From NCBI GenBank assembly GCA_022695795.1, contig MU404086.1:337173-401172 (forward strand): a stretch of DNA of 64,000 nt, in the 5' to 3' direction. This document shows positions 41,645 to 54,189 of this stretch, in pieces. Source of the DNA: Biscogniauxia marginata. Taxonomy: Eukaryota > Ascomycota > Sordariomycetes > Xylariales > Xylariaceae. The translations under genes and the position numbers were made by a program. The notes under the pieces were generated by a model that saw only the letters and a list, made by a program, of their open reading frames with translations, ran no database searches and was not told the origin of the DNA. Positions within the stretch are counted from its first letter, which is position 1, and every line of letters starts with the position of its first letter.

Positions 41645-44052
41645 AGAATACCCCCAAAAATGTGTACATAGAGAGGATGGGAGGATTTCCCTGTTGATGA
41701 CCTGGCTATATAAAAATCCACGGGCTGAGGAGAAAACTGGGTATGATTTCGTATTCCTTTGCTTTCGCGGTTTCTAGTCAATGATGGTGGTATGGGAATT
41801 TCTCACGAGGAGCTTATCCATGGCTTTCATGGAGACGATGTAGGTCATAGTGCGTGCGCCTAGTTGCCAACGGATGAGCAATGCACGAACACACGCAGCG
41901 GCGCAGGAGGAAGAAATAGGGACCTAAGGACGGCCCGGTTCCGGGCCCGAGCGCAAGTCGGGAGACTCGGGTACGCCAATGCAGTTCCACGTTGCACTGC
42001 AAGCTAGAAGCAGTGTGCATGCTATTTATTCTATGACCTCTCTGCCTACAATACCTCCTGTGTAATATCTGTATTAAATCGAAATCTTGGACCGATAAAA
42101 TTTACGTGCTCGTACAGACAGATTGTGACGATTGTATACCAGGTCAGTAATCGCGCGTATCATCTGCAGGAATCGGGTAGCATAATTTGGAGATTTAATA
42201 TGATATCGTATAGGTACATCGTCAGTAACTCTAAAAAGGCAAAGCCACGCCACGAAAGGAGGGGAAAAAAAGCCACCATAACATGGATGGTATGCTATAC
42301 TCTAAGTTTGGTAAGTGTTGGCTTGTCTTTGCCGGGTCTCGGATTTGGTTAGCTTTCGTCATCGGTAGTTATGTCTACATACGTGCTGTTGTGCTGGTTT
42401 TAGATGACTTTCCGACAATTATGATCTGCTTCAGCTGCATCCCACCCACGCTGGGGGTTGGAAGATAAAACATGATTGGCTAGCATTATATGCTTAGCAA
42501 GACGATACTTATACTATTCCCACAGTAACTGTAGGTACGATAATTTAGTGCAGGACATATTAACACTCTCGAGTCTGATGTCTGCGTAAGGCTATAATGG
42601 GCAGGTATACCCTTGAGTAGTAGTATCGAAATCGGCAAATCTATCAAGGTTCCTTTAGAGTAGGTAACTTCGAACTAATGCATTGAACTAATGCAATGTA
42701 TTCCGAGCTGCCGGACAAAACGTTCGAGAGATTCAAATAGAATTCCAGGAGGCGTGTCTAGACTACCGTATTCCATATAATCAACCAACCATGCGTGTCC
42801 GGTCCTCGCGGCAGCCGGCAGTGTCGGGAGGTTGGCGTCCACTCGTTCGATTCAATCTGTCTTACACCAGACATCTCCGTTTGATGTACCTACCGCCAAC
42901 TTACTGCCTACATGTAACCTACATACACCGCAACTCAGCCATGGTCTCAACTCTTAGACAATAAGTAACTTGGTACAACATCAACATGCAACTTAGAAGA
43001 GAGAATGAATGAATGAATGAATGAATGAATAAATGAAAGGAAGCAAGAAAAAGAGAAAGACAAGAAACGAAGCAAAACGAAACATATGTTTGTGGGAGGA
43101 TCTCAGCTCATTTAACTTGCTCTTCTGCTTTAAGTCTATTATATACCCTTGACGATCCCTTCCGTATCCATGCTTCTTAACTCCAGTAAGGATCGGATCC
43201 GAGTAAGAAAAATCATCGACAGATCCCAAGAATAAACAACAACCCTGTAAAAAGGCCCATCTCCGCCACCAAAGCTGCAAAGGAGCTAAGGTCCTCTACC
43301 AGACTTGCCTCTCTTGGCTGCAATGCCCTGGTTGAGCGAACTTAAATGAGCCACCCGAAAATCATCTTCGCTTCTCTCGGCCCCCTTTGATTTCCTTACC
43401 TAATTCCTCCTGTTCGCGTTCCCGCTTACAGGGCAGGACAACGACGGTCAGATCTCGCAAATTAGCCGACGTCAATGTCGAATTCCTCTCTCCATCCTTC
43501 TGGGTCCGCGCTCAGACCAAAGAAAATTATTCCTCGTATAGGCCCTCCCGGGCGACTCTGTTTAAAAAGTCGCTGTACCCCACGCTACGCCACTTGCAAC
43601 TCGTGCCCAACTACCACAGATATCCTGTTTTGTCTGGCACGTTTCTCAGCGTATGCAGTCTGATAAGTAACGTTGCGGCACTACTGCGAGATCATCATCA
43701 ACCCGTCCCATCTCACCCATCGTCTATTCGCTGCCTCACCCGCGCGCCCCGAGTGAGCCGCTTCTCTCCACGCGACAAGCTCTCCTTAATAGCTAGTTGC
43801 TGCGCCTCTCTTTGTTGCTTCGAGCCTCGTGCTGCTGCCATTGCGACGCACCAACAACCAACTCTTCAGTCGGTCATTTGAGCGCGTCTCGTGAGAAGAC
43901 GGCTGTTGGACGTTGTAACCCTCGTTTCTAACATCATAATAATAAAGACGGCACCCCTCCCTCGCTAGCTCTCTTATTAAACCTTCACTTTCTATTATTA
44001 TTATTATTATCATCATTATTTTAATGTCTTAGATCCCCGACAACACACAATC
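41645..44052. other. Intergenic with (GAAT)n and pyrimidine-rich leader
   Basis: 2.4 kb without a supported gene. A GAAT microsatellite lies at 43003-43030. From about 43390 to 44050 the plus strand is pyrimidine-rich and is probably promoter and leader of the hexosaminidase gene. A 164-codon ORF there (43387-43881) has the Ser/Arg/Leu composition expected of such DNA and was rejected. Confidence 0.55.
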
Positions 44053-46003
44053 ATGAAATTCTCCGATCGCAGCAATATGCTGCCCAATGTGCTCCCCCTT
44101 CTGCTTCTTGCTTCTGCCCCCGTCCAGGCGATTTGGCCCATCCCCGAGAAGATTACCACAGGCGACAGTTCTCTGTTTATAAACAACGAGTTAGATGTCA
44201 CTTACAATGGAGGGAATGTATGCTGGTCTTCTACTGAAATCCGCCCCCGTCGTCGTTGTTCAAGCAAGACTAATGAGAACTGGCTCTTACCACAGCTCCC
44301 CTGGACCCTGGACTATGAACCATGTGATGGCCCAAACTTTTCTAGCGAGGAAATCGTGAAGGGAGGCGTATCACGTGCCATGAAGAACATCCTCGAGGAC
44401 AACTTCGTACCTTGGAAGCTGTACGGTCGGAACCAATTAGAGGCAACAGAACCCAAGCTCGATAACCCGACTTACGTAACTCAGCTCGATATAACACAGT
44501 CCGGGGAGGACTCGGCCAACACGTTCAAGCCTCTAGCCGGCGAGGTCGATGAATCCTATAACTTGACTCTTAGCGAGGACGGTAAGGCTAAGATCGAAGC
44601 CGTCTCTTCCACCGGTGTCCTGCGAGCTCTCGAGTCCTTCTCCCAACTGTTTTTCAAGCATTCGCAAGACTCCGTCGTATATACGAAGCTAGCACCCGTC
44701 GACATCAGTGACAAGCCTCAGTATGATCACCGAGGCATCCTCTTCGACCCCTCGAGGAATTTCTTCAGCCTCGAAAGCATCTACCGGACGATCGACGCCA
44801 TGGCTTGGAACAAGCTGAACCGGTTCCACATCCACGTCACCGATTCTCAATCATGGCCCCTCGAAATCCCGTCGATGCCGGAACTCCACGAGGAGGGCGC
44901 GTATGCGAAGGGTATGACCTACACTCCCGAGGACATAAAGACTATCCAGGAGTACGGTATCTACCGGGGCGTGGAGGTGATCTTCGAGATCGACACCCCC
45001 GGCCACTTCGGTATCGCCGCGCTCTCGCACCCAGAGGTTGTGACTGCTTGGGAAGCGCAACCTTGGTCGAAATACTGTGCGGAGCCGCCTTGTGGCCAAC
45101 TGAGACTTAACGACTCAAACGTCGACACATTCCTAGACAAGCTGATGGACGACTTTCTGCCGAGGGTTTCCCCGTATTCGGCATACTTCCACACTGGTGG
45201 CGATGAAGTGAACCTAGAGGCGTACACGCTCGATCCCTCCGTCAACACCAACGACCCGACGGTGCTCGGCCCGCTTATCCAGGATTTCGTCGACAAGCAC
45301 CACGCCCGAGTACGGAAAGCAGGCCTCGTCCCGCTAGTCTGGGAAGAGATCCCCGCGAACTACAACGTCACTATCGGCGATGACGTAGTCGTCCAGTCCT
45401 GGCTCGGCGACGCGGCCATCAAGGATCTCACCGCTGCGGGCCACAAGGTCATCAGCAGTAACTACAACTACTGGGTAAGTAATATCCTCCAACCGAGACT
45501 GAGATGATGAAGAAGCTATAAGAAAGAAGAAAAGGAAAGAAAGAGGACAAAGCTAACGCGAATGGACGACGATTTAGTACCTCGACTGCGGGCGCGGGCA
45601 GTGGCTCAACTTCGCCAACGGGCCCGACGCGGAGCAGTACTACCCGTTCAACGATTGGTGCTCGCCGTACAAGAACTGGCGGCTCGTGTACTCGTACGAC
45701 CCGCGGGCGAACCTGACCGAGGCGGAGGCGCGGCTCGTGCTCGGCGGCGAGGTCGGCGCCTGGAGCGAGACCATCGACGACGCGAACCTCGACGACATCC
45801 TGTGGCCGCGGTCCTCAGCCGCGGGCGAGGTCCTCTGGTCCGGCCGCCAGGACGCCGCGGGTCAGGACCGCGACCAGCTCGACGCCGCGCCGCGGCTCGC
45901 CGAGTTCCGCGAGCGCATGCTCGCCCGCGGCGTCCAGGCCGGCCCCGTCCAGATGGTGTACTGCACCCAGGGCATGAACGCTACCGCGTGCCAGTTCGTG
46001 TAG
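44053..46003 (+). CDS. Secreted beta-N-acetylhexosaminidase (GH20)
   Basis: Exons 44053-44217, 44296-45474 and 45578-46003 give 589 aa. The signal peptide (LPNVLPLLLLASAPVQA) leads to a propeptide-like region, the GH20b domain and the (beta/alpha)8 GH20 catalytic domain. The substrate-assisted pair is D358-E359 in FHTGGDEVN; HIHVTDSQSWPLE and the aromatic W residues of the active site are present. The enzyme removes terminal N-acetylglucosamine from chitin oligomers and works with chitinases during wall turnover or growth on chitin. Intron 1 is 78 nt, has no in-frame stop, and its removal restores the conserved PWT...EPCDGPNFSSEEIV stretch. Exon 3 is strikingly G/C-rich compared with exon 2. 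Confidence 0.94.
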
Positions 46004-48716
46004 GCGCGCCGTGCGAGAGAGAGTGAGAGAGGGAGAGATGTATGTTGGAAAGTCTGGAAATGGAATTTGGGGTGACATTTCCAAGAAGGAGGGGGAGGGG
46101 AGATGGGGGAGGTGGATATGATATGATATGGGCGCACGAACCGGACGGATGGGTTTGCCGCGGATGAATACCGCCTTGTGTTATATCACACCTTTCCCCC
46201 TTCCCACCGTCCGTCCCACCCGCCAGCCCGGGTTCAACACATCAGATCATATAGGGCTGTTTTTTGATCTTTCTCTGTACATAATGTTTTACTTGGATAA
46301 TTTCTCCTCCTCTTTATCCTTTTGAATAAGGAAAAGAAATAAGAATTTCGGCTCGAAAAAACCCCCTGATTTGAAATAAAAAATAAAAAATAAAAAGAAA
46401 GAAAAAATTGGTAACTTTTAACTTAGAGTGGTCTCGAGAAACAATGTGACTCTTACTCCGGTCCCTTACCCGGGGGTTGTCATATTGTGACGCGTTCGGT
46501 TCTTGTTATTGCCTAATCGCTATACATATATGGGACATGGGGACGGTAGTTGGGATTAACCTCGGTTTATGCGCTCCCCAATGATCTCTATCTACATGGG
46601 GGTTTTTTGGGGGGTAAAAAAAATTGATTATGCCTGCTTGATGGAGCACTTAACGCATAAGGGCTTGCCAGAGTAACTTATTTCTATTTGTAAAGGAGCA
46701 GAGGTAGGGACAGGTGAGTTAGGTCCTTTCCCTCTAGGTTGATATCTAGCTATATTGAAGTGAATGTTTCCATAGTTTACGCGGGAGCTAACTGTGACGT
46801 ACATACTTATGCAGGGAGATTAGTTCCAGTATCTATAAATATTTGGCATAAAGCTCAAGGAAACCCGCGTGTAGTCGCCGGTGCCTGGAGGCTCTAAGCG
46901 AGGAAGAACTACGTAGGGCTTTATGTAGTTATGTGGCACATGAACAGGGGGGAATCTCTTGATTTGTTGGGACGTAGATACAGTTCTATATACGCCAAGG
47001 AGAGAAATTGCTGATAGGGAGAACGACATAATATGATATTCGTGTAGACGGGCGAGTGAAGGGTCGGGCGTAGCAAAGAGGTACAGTGAGTTATATCAAA
47101 CCTAACAAGCTACCTATGGATTATAATATGCCTCTCCTCTAACTTATCATCGTAAAAATGTGACTACATATTCGCCAGGCCATAAGTTTAGAATATACAA
47201 GAAGGAAAAAGCTGTATATAAATAAAGCAATCTGAGACAGATGAGTATAGGTAATCGGGTTAATCGGGTTTAACCCCATCAATGAGCTTTTAATAACCAG
47301 TACTTATAAAACTCCTAGGTGATACTAACCGCGAAGCCACATACGCGATGCGGAGCAAGCAAGACGGAGACTTTTATAATGTTGAGAAAAGATCCGTCAG
47401 GAATGATATCGTGTCGAAGGAGGAACACTCGTCTCGCATCATACCAGTTCATCACGTACATTAACCATGAAACTCCGCATCGATCCGCTCCGCAACCTAG
47501 TCTTATAATTAGGTAGTCTCCAGTGTTGCGTCGGGATCGGGCTTGTATATCTCTCCGGTCCGAGACGTAAAATTAGGACTTCAACAGCCTGGTTTTCAAC
47601 ATAGAAATATGACGTTATCTGCATTAATGTTATCTGATTTCCCGGGAACCTTAATAAGTAGTTCGATAATTGAAGCTAGGGCCCTGATGGCTACCTCGGT
47701 ATATTTATAGCCACATTAAAGGATATACTGTAGGTAATTGGATGATACCGACATCAATGTAGGGTCTAAGTCTAGTTTAGCAAAACCTGGCAGGCATGTG
47801 AGGCTTCTCCATTGGCAACGGTAGCAGGATCAGATACGGCGTATAATATACGCTCCCCCCACAACCCCTGTAGTGGTTGTAGTTTATCAGTGTATATACC
47901 AGATTGTACTGTAAATATTTAACTTCCGAATGTGACTATATCCGCCTAAAGAAACCCCGCGATTCAGCATCGAATCCCATCGATGTGATTCGGCCGCGAT
48001 GTATACCCTATTCGGAAAATCACCCTTGTTAAATCGCAGCATACATAGAGCCTACCTTACTGTATGTATTCTATACTTAACCTAATTCGCCCGTGGTGTG
48101 TGATGCTGAGCAATTGTACGGATGTCAAATTCCCCTCTTTGCCCGCAATACACCTACGCAACCACCCGTGTTCTGGGTAATACGAGTGAAGACTAGGTCT
48201 TGTCCTACGACATAAATGTGTAAAGGTGTATAGACTGCTGTGTAGAAAGCTTTCGGATGGTTGCTACTGTAAATCAGCAAGAACAGTCCAGTGTACGCTG
48301 TTGTGTCTTATTTGCAGGGTGAATCCCGGGTGAGCAAGCAAGTGGCCCTAATACCAACTTCCCTACCTGCTTTCTTCGGCCATTTCTGTGACTTTATGAT
48401 GCTGTCGCTCTTAAGCCACGTCCGCGCACGCTAAAACACTCCATGCAAGCGGTGCGTAATCTGTGGTAAGCACGTAGTTAGCTTCTCAGCTCATAAATTC
48501 GCCCATCGCTGCCCGCGGAGCCCGCAAGTTCAGACCTCGCCCTGTTCGATACTCGCTTCTGTAGCTAGGATCGACTGAGCACATGGAGACTAACGAACCT
48601 ATAAATCCTCACTCGTACCCACGTCTCCCGTGATCTAATACTCCTGTCATGACATCGGCTCTTCTATCTCCTGCATATTGTCGATTGCGAGGCGAACTCG
48701 AATTCTCATCACTACC
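46004..48716. other. Intergenic, no gene seen
   Basis: 2.7 kb with A/T-leaning unique sequence. A tandem AAAAATA/AAATAAAAAG tract lies near 46375-46405 and a duplicated GGGTTAATCGGGTT at about 47256-47270. No ORF with family similarity or codon character was seen. Confidence 0.55.
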
Positions 48717-50530
48717 ATGGTTTTTTTCGATAAGGTCTTGGACCCTGTGTCCATAAAAGCTGTCTCCGTCTTCCTCGGCATCATTTTTGTGCTGTGGAGA
48801 ATATACTTGAAGATCGATGAGATAGCACGTTTACGCCGGCTAGGCGCACGTGGGCCGAAACTCAACTCAAATTTCCCCTTCGGTAAGTAGAAGATCCTAG
48901 AATAGGGGGGCGACGATAAATCAAAAGGGGGTGTTTGCCTATATCTAACCGTTGAGGGTTAGGTTTCGATATCATCTGGGGCCAGGTCAGGGCCAACCTG
49001 AATAACACGAGCCTCGAGAGCTTTTTCCGCTTATTGGAGACGACACCCGACTATACTGGTGAGGCCCGCGTGTTAGGGAAACGCATCATCGCGACGGCCG
49101 ACCCAGAGATAATCAAGGCCGTCCTGGCGACCCAGTTCTCTGACTTCGGCAAGGGCGAGCCCTTCCATCGGCAGTGGTCGATCTTCCTCGGCGACAGCAT
49201 CTTCACCACCGACGGTCAGATGTGGCATAATAGCCGGCACCTCCTTCGACCGCAGTTCTCGAGAGAACGCATCAGCGACCTGCACTGCTTCGAGTCTCAC
49301 CTTGACACCCTCTTCAAGGCAATAGCGAACGGCGGCGTCCTAGACGGCGTGGACCAGAAGGTCGATCTCGAGGCAGGGAATGGCAAGCCCCTGGACATCA
49401 GCGAGCTCTTCTTCAGATTTACCCTCGACGTCTCCACGAGCTTCCTGCTAGGCATCGACATTCAGAGTCTCACGTAAGAATTCCTCTCTCAAAATTCTAC
49501 TTTACACGTTGTGAAGGTTCAATGGAAAAGGAGGGAGAGAAAAAAAAAAGGGTTTAGAACAGAAACTTACCACGGGAGAATATCGTGCAGTAACCCGCGC
49601 GAGCCATTCGCCCAGGCCTTCGACAGAGTGCAGCGCGTGATGTCGATCCGGTCCCGTGCGACACCCCTCGACTTCCTCGTGCCGCGGCGGCAGTTCAACC
49701 GGGACCTGGCGGTCGTGAACCGGCTGTGCGACGTGTACATCGAGGGGGTGCTGCAGCTGAGCGCGGAAGAGCTCGCGTCCAAGACGCGGTCGGACCACGA
49801 GTACACGTTCCTGCACGAGCTGGCGCAGTTCACGCGCGACCGCAAGGTGATCCGGGACCAGGTCGTGGCGGTCCTGCTCGCGGGCCGCGACACGACGGCC
49901 TCGACGCTGTCCTTCGCGCTGTACGAGCTCGGGCGCCGGCCCGACGCCCTGCGGCGGCTGCGCCGCGAGATCCTCGACACCGTCGGGCCCGACCGCACCC
50001 CAACGTACGCCGACCTCAAGAGCATGAAGTACCTGCAGAACGTCCTGAACGAGACTCTGCGGCTGTACCCCGTCGTGCCGTACAACGTACGCATGGCGCT
50101 CAAGGACACGACGCTGCCGCGCGGCGGAGGGGTCGACGGCAGCGAGCCGCTGGCCGTGCTGAAGGACACGCCGATATGGTACTCGACGCTGGTGATGCAG
50201 CGGCGGCGAGATTTGTACCCGGCGGCGACGGAGAAGTCGGGCGGGTTCCCGGACCCGGCGACGTGGAGCCCCGACCGCTGGTTCTCGTGGCAGCCGAGGC
50301 CGTGGACCTACATCCCGTTCAATGGGGGCCCGCGCATCTGCATCGGGCAGCAATTTGCGCTCACGGAGATGGGCTACGTGCTGACGCGCATGTTCCAGCG
50401 GTTCGATCGCATCGAGAGCTTCATGCACGAGATCGACGGCGGCAAGCCCACGCTCAAGGCGGACATCGTCATCACGCCCGGCGACGGCGTGAAGGTTGCC
50501 TTCTGGGAGCGGGCGAAGGGGAAAGCGTAA
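48717..50530 (+). CDS. Cytochrome P450, CYP52-like
   Basis: Exons 48717-48882, 48963-49473 and 49591-50530 give 538 aa. An N-terminal membrane anchor (VSVFLGIIFVLWRIYL) is followed by the P450 fold: helix C WHNSRHLLRPQFS, helix I oxygen-binding AGRDTTAS, ExxR in NETLRLYP, PDRW and the haem loop FNGGPRICIGQQFA with Cys476 as axial ligand. Similarity to the CYP52 clade (FFRFTLDVSTSFLLG, RDTTASTLSFALYELGR cited in part) suggests terminal hydroxylation of alkanes or fatty acids in the ER. The substrate is inferred. Exon 3 is far more G/C-rich than exons 1-2, and long ORFs antisense to it are artefacts of that bias. It stands alone, with no reductase or oxidase neighbour. Confidence 0.93.
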
Positions 50531-51903
50531 CGTGCGGAGTTGGGCGGGAAGGCAATCTAGGTGCATAACCAAAAAGGGGGGGTAAGGGGTAGCCGGGGAA
50601 GGGAGTTCGGGATCGATTAGCCTGGGTGTCACATAACGCCATGGTCTTACATGGACATGCACTACGATGAGGACTCAAACGTTGATAACCTAATCTCGAT
50701 TTAAGGGACGGGAAAAAGGACATCTGGGTACATTTGTATGATATTACGAGGAAATCTGCAAGACAAACTCCTCTTCAAGAACTTGCCCACGTCCGATATA
50801 TGCATTCTGTATGCACTCTGTCGTAAGAAAGATTAAAACGGGAAGAAAAGTCCAACAAAAACAGCATTAGTCGTCCGTATAAGATGGTGATGTGAGATTA
50901 TTATGCAATTAAATAAATTAGATGTTAATTTTAATACACACTTACGCGAGTATAAGCAAGGCGATCTTGTATTCATTTTATCGACCCATGATAAGCCACC
51001 AATTTATACTTATTATTCGATACCGTATAAGAAGTTTTACGAGACACTCGTGTTCCATATGAATTTAATAAAAACGAGTTTAAACCCCCCTAGAGAAAAA
51101 GGGGGTGAGGGGGTTTTCTTCTAACTCGATTCTCCTCTGCTTCTTCATCATATGAAATTCAAATTTAGCAAAACAAACACGTTTACGTTCGAGTTGTGAT
51201 CACAAGTCATTAATTAGTATTGACAGCAGCAGTAATAGGAAGAGAGGCAAGTGTGAGTATATTCAAACTAGATAACCTCAAACCTATCTACCTACCTACC
51301 TACCTCCATATCTTACAAAGTTGGGATAAAGATCATACCATGTGTATGGATCTCCCTGAAATATAAAACCAGCAACACAAATTCGCAGTATAGACCAGCC
51401 TAAACCAAGTCTGTAGCATGCCGAGTTTATAAATCTTATGGTATCTGTCACGGCGGTGACTAGCCAACCACACTACACCACCCCGCTCCCACAAAAGGGT
51501 AACAGAACATCAAGTTCCCTAACTTGATACCCTAGGTTGGACTATATGCCATGCGACATTCCCCAGCCGTCACAGTATCCAACAAGATACAAAGCCAGGC
51601 GTCAAGTTTACATTAACTCTAACGTATTCTAAATGAGGGCTAAAATCAAGAAAGCGACTTCACCCTCGTCCTCCTCTCCTACCTCTAGAACTCTTAATAT
51701 AAAAAAGTCTATTCATGTCTCAAGAATCCGAGTTTCTACTAATGCTACGTACTACGTACCGTCGTTCTGGACGTCCCTTTCGCTACAATCACCTACAACC
51801 AACCCACGTACCCACAACGCCATGCCGGGAAACCCCCAAAACAAAGCCCACACACACCAAGCCTAACCAACCAACCAACGACCAACGTTAAAAACTCCCT
51901 CAT
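50531..51903. other. Intergenic, no gene seen
   Basis: Convergent 3' flanks of the P450 and the aminotransferase. It includes an A/T-rich stretch with a 73-codon ORF (50903-51124) of doubtful status, a (CCTA)n run near 51285-51305 and TGTCACGGCGGTGAC near 51450, which may belong to a decayed repeat. Confidence 0.55.
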
Positions 51904-54189
51904 TCAAAGCCCAAAGCTCTCCCTGACAGCGGCCCCGAGCCTCTCGATAGCGGCGCGCATGTCCCCCTCGGACGCGGCCGCGAACGTGACGCGGAAGAAC
52001 AGGCCCGAGGGCTCCCTGTCCTGCTCGGCGCGGAACCAGGACCCGCGGCAGGCGAGGACGCCCTTGTCGATGCAGGCGTCGAAGATGCCCTCCTCGATGT
52101 CGAGGATGCTGCTGCCCTTCTTTTCCTTCTTCTCCCCTTCACCCGAAGAAGCAGAAAAGTCCGGATGTTTCGTATGGTCTATTTTGAGCCAGAGCTAATT
52201 TTTTTTTTTTGCGTTGCGCGTCAGTCCCCCATTACACGTACATACTTCGAAACAATAAAAGAATTTTTTAAAAATATCAATAAAATAAAAATAAAAACTC
52301 ACAAACATGCCCGCCTTCGGCGGGACCCAGCTTACGACCTCCCGGGGCAGGAACTCCTCGCAGGCGGCCAGCAGCGTGTCCCTGCGGCGCGCGTACTCGT
52401 CGCGCAGGCTCATGAGCCAGCGCAGGTACCCGGCGTGGCCCCACGCCTCGTCGAGGAGCTTGTACAGGACGGCCTGGGAGATGCCGCTGGGGCCCTGGCT
52501 CGCGCACTCGGCGTGCCGGATGTAGCGCTCGACGACCTGCGCACTCGCCGTGATCCAGCCCGTGCGCGCCCCCGGCACCACCACCTTGCTGAACGAGTCC
52601 ATCCGCAGCACCCGCCCGTCCCGGTCCATGCTCAGCAGCGTCGGGATCAGCGTCTTGAGGAAGGCCTCTTCTTCGGTCGCGGACGGGGAAGATGAGGACG
52701 AGACGTTGCCGTTGCTGTTGCCGTTGGGAGTAGTAGTAAGAGGCGCGGAATAATCGGCAGATCCAGATCCGGATCCCTTTGGCTTGTAATCCGGCATCTG
52801 CAGGAAATAGTACGGCTCGTCCTCGAAAATGTACACGTCGTGCTTGGAGCAGACGTCGTAGATGTCCCTCCTCCGCTGTGTCCCCATCGTGGCGCCCGTC
52901 GGGTTCTGCCCCGATGGAACCGTATACAGCACGGTCGGCTTCCTCGCGCCTCCCCTGGCGTCCTCATCCCAGTTGGTCAGGACCTCGTCCAGGCTGTCAG
53001 CCCGCAATCCCTGCCCGTCCATGGCCACGCCAAACACTCTTATCCCGAGCGGCGCCACCGTCTCGAGTGCGGTTGCGAAGGAGTACTCCTCCGTGAGGAG
53101 CGAGTCGTTGCGTGCGCGATCGCAGAACGTGCGCAGCGCCGACTCGAGCGCGCCGGTGCTCCCGATCGTGAGCGCGCATCGCCAGTCCGCGTAGGGAGGG
53201 TTGTAGACGAGCTCCGTGTGCTCCGTCACCCAGCGTAGCAGCTGCGCGGATCCGATACTCTGCCCGTAATTAAGTGCTATCGAAAGGTCGTAGACGCCAT
53301 CGCGCAGGGCTACGTCGTGTTTACCTATCCTGATCTCCTCCTCGACTTCTACATCACGCGAGGTCCCGCTTGCATTCGCGGCGGGAGTCAAGGTAGAAGA
53401 AGGATCTCTGTTGAAGTGAGGCGGCCTGGGAACCCGAATGCTGATCTCGTCGATGGGGAAGTTCTCCGACGACGGGAGCCCACCACCGAGGGAGATGATA
53501 CCGGGCTTCTTAAGGTTCAAAGCCGCTTGCTTGAGCATACAGGGCTTGCGGGATGAGGACTCTTCGCTTAGTAGATCTAAAGTCATGCTTAGCATAAGAG
53601 ATCGCGATTAAGTATAATAAACAGACGACATAAAAAGGAGAGGAGAAAAGTGACTGGATAATACGACTATCAGGTAGTCAGGAGAGGTAAACTTACGGTC
53701 CCATCGCCGAGCCTTTGGCTTATTCAGATTTTGCTACACCATTCCAAGTCAAGTCAGCGAGTAAGAAAAGCACGTACGTACAAACGAAACCACCAAGCTA
53801 AGTTGTTAATCCCTCTACCTACGCAACTTAAGCCCCAGCCCCAACCCAAGCATTTCATAGGAAACAGATGTATATTCCACTCAATGTAAAGAGAAACAAA
53901 GGAAAAGGGGATGACTCACAGGGGACTTGAACATATCGCTATCCGAGTACGACGCCGTGGGCGCGACCAGCTTGCCGGCCTTCTCGCGGCGGACCCGGAT
54001 GCCCTCCAGGGTTAGGGACTCCCCCGGAGCGGGAACAGCTCTAACATCCTCGCCACCACCGACGACGGTCGCGTCCTCGGCAATGGGCCCGATGTTGCCC
54101 AGGTTGCTCGGCGGCTTCTCCGAGGCGAGGGTCGAGAAGGCGTGGCCGTTCGCCGTGGCGGTAGCGGTAGCGGTAGCGGTGGGAGGCAT
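51904..54189 (-). CDS. ARO8: Aromatic amino acid aminotransferase, Aro8 type
   Basis: Exons 54189-53920, 53733-53697, 53576-52303 and 52194-51904 give 623 aa. The class I PLP aminotransferase core is clear: GIISLGGGLPSSENFP, the substrate loop SGQNPTGATM, the PLP lysine in SFSKVVVPGARTGW and the conserved Arg region RVTFAAA near the C-terminus. Aro8/Aro9 proteins transfer amino groups between aromatic amino acids or 2-aminoadipate and 2-oxo acids. The 37-nt second exon encodes LNKPKARRWD, a conserved segment, and phase is kept throughout. A Ser/Gly/Asn-rich insert (residues about 400-440) and a Lys/Glu insert near the C-terminus are lineage-specific. The ORF is open for another 98 codons upstream in low-complexity Ser/His/Pro sequence; MPPTATATATATANG was chosen as start. 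Exon 3 near 52300-52600 is very G/C-rich. Confidence 0.88.

Noticed and set aside
43387..43881. 164-codon ORF upstream of the hexosaminidase gene
   Set aside because: Pyrimidine-rich leader DNA, no domain, no codon bias, and no splice link to the downstream gene.
45562..46026. 154-codon ORF on the plus strand in the hexosaminidase 3' exon
   Set aside because: Another frame of the real GH20 exon, Arg/Ala-rich, with no domain.
49502..50662. 386-codon ORF on the minus strand
   Set aside because: It lies antisense to the P450 exon with intact catalytic motifs and is created by the extreme G/C bias in third positions. Its protein is Arg/Pro/Val-rich with no domain.
50903..51124. 73-codon ORF in A/T-rich DNA
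   Set aside because: It begins in a decayed-looking region and has no family match. YKQGDLVF faintly recalls an integrase C-terminus but is too short to claim.
51448..51590. TGTCACGGCGGTGAC and a facing GCCGTCACAGTATCC as LTR-like ends
   Set aside because: The inverted similarity is short and imperfect, and no target-site duplication or internal coding trace was seen.
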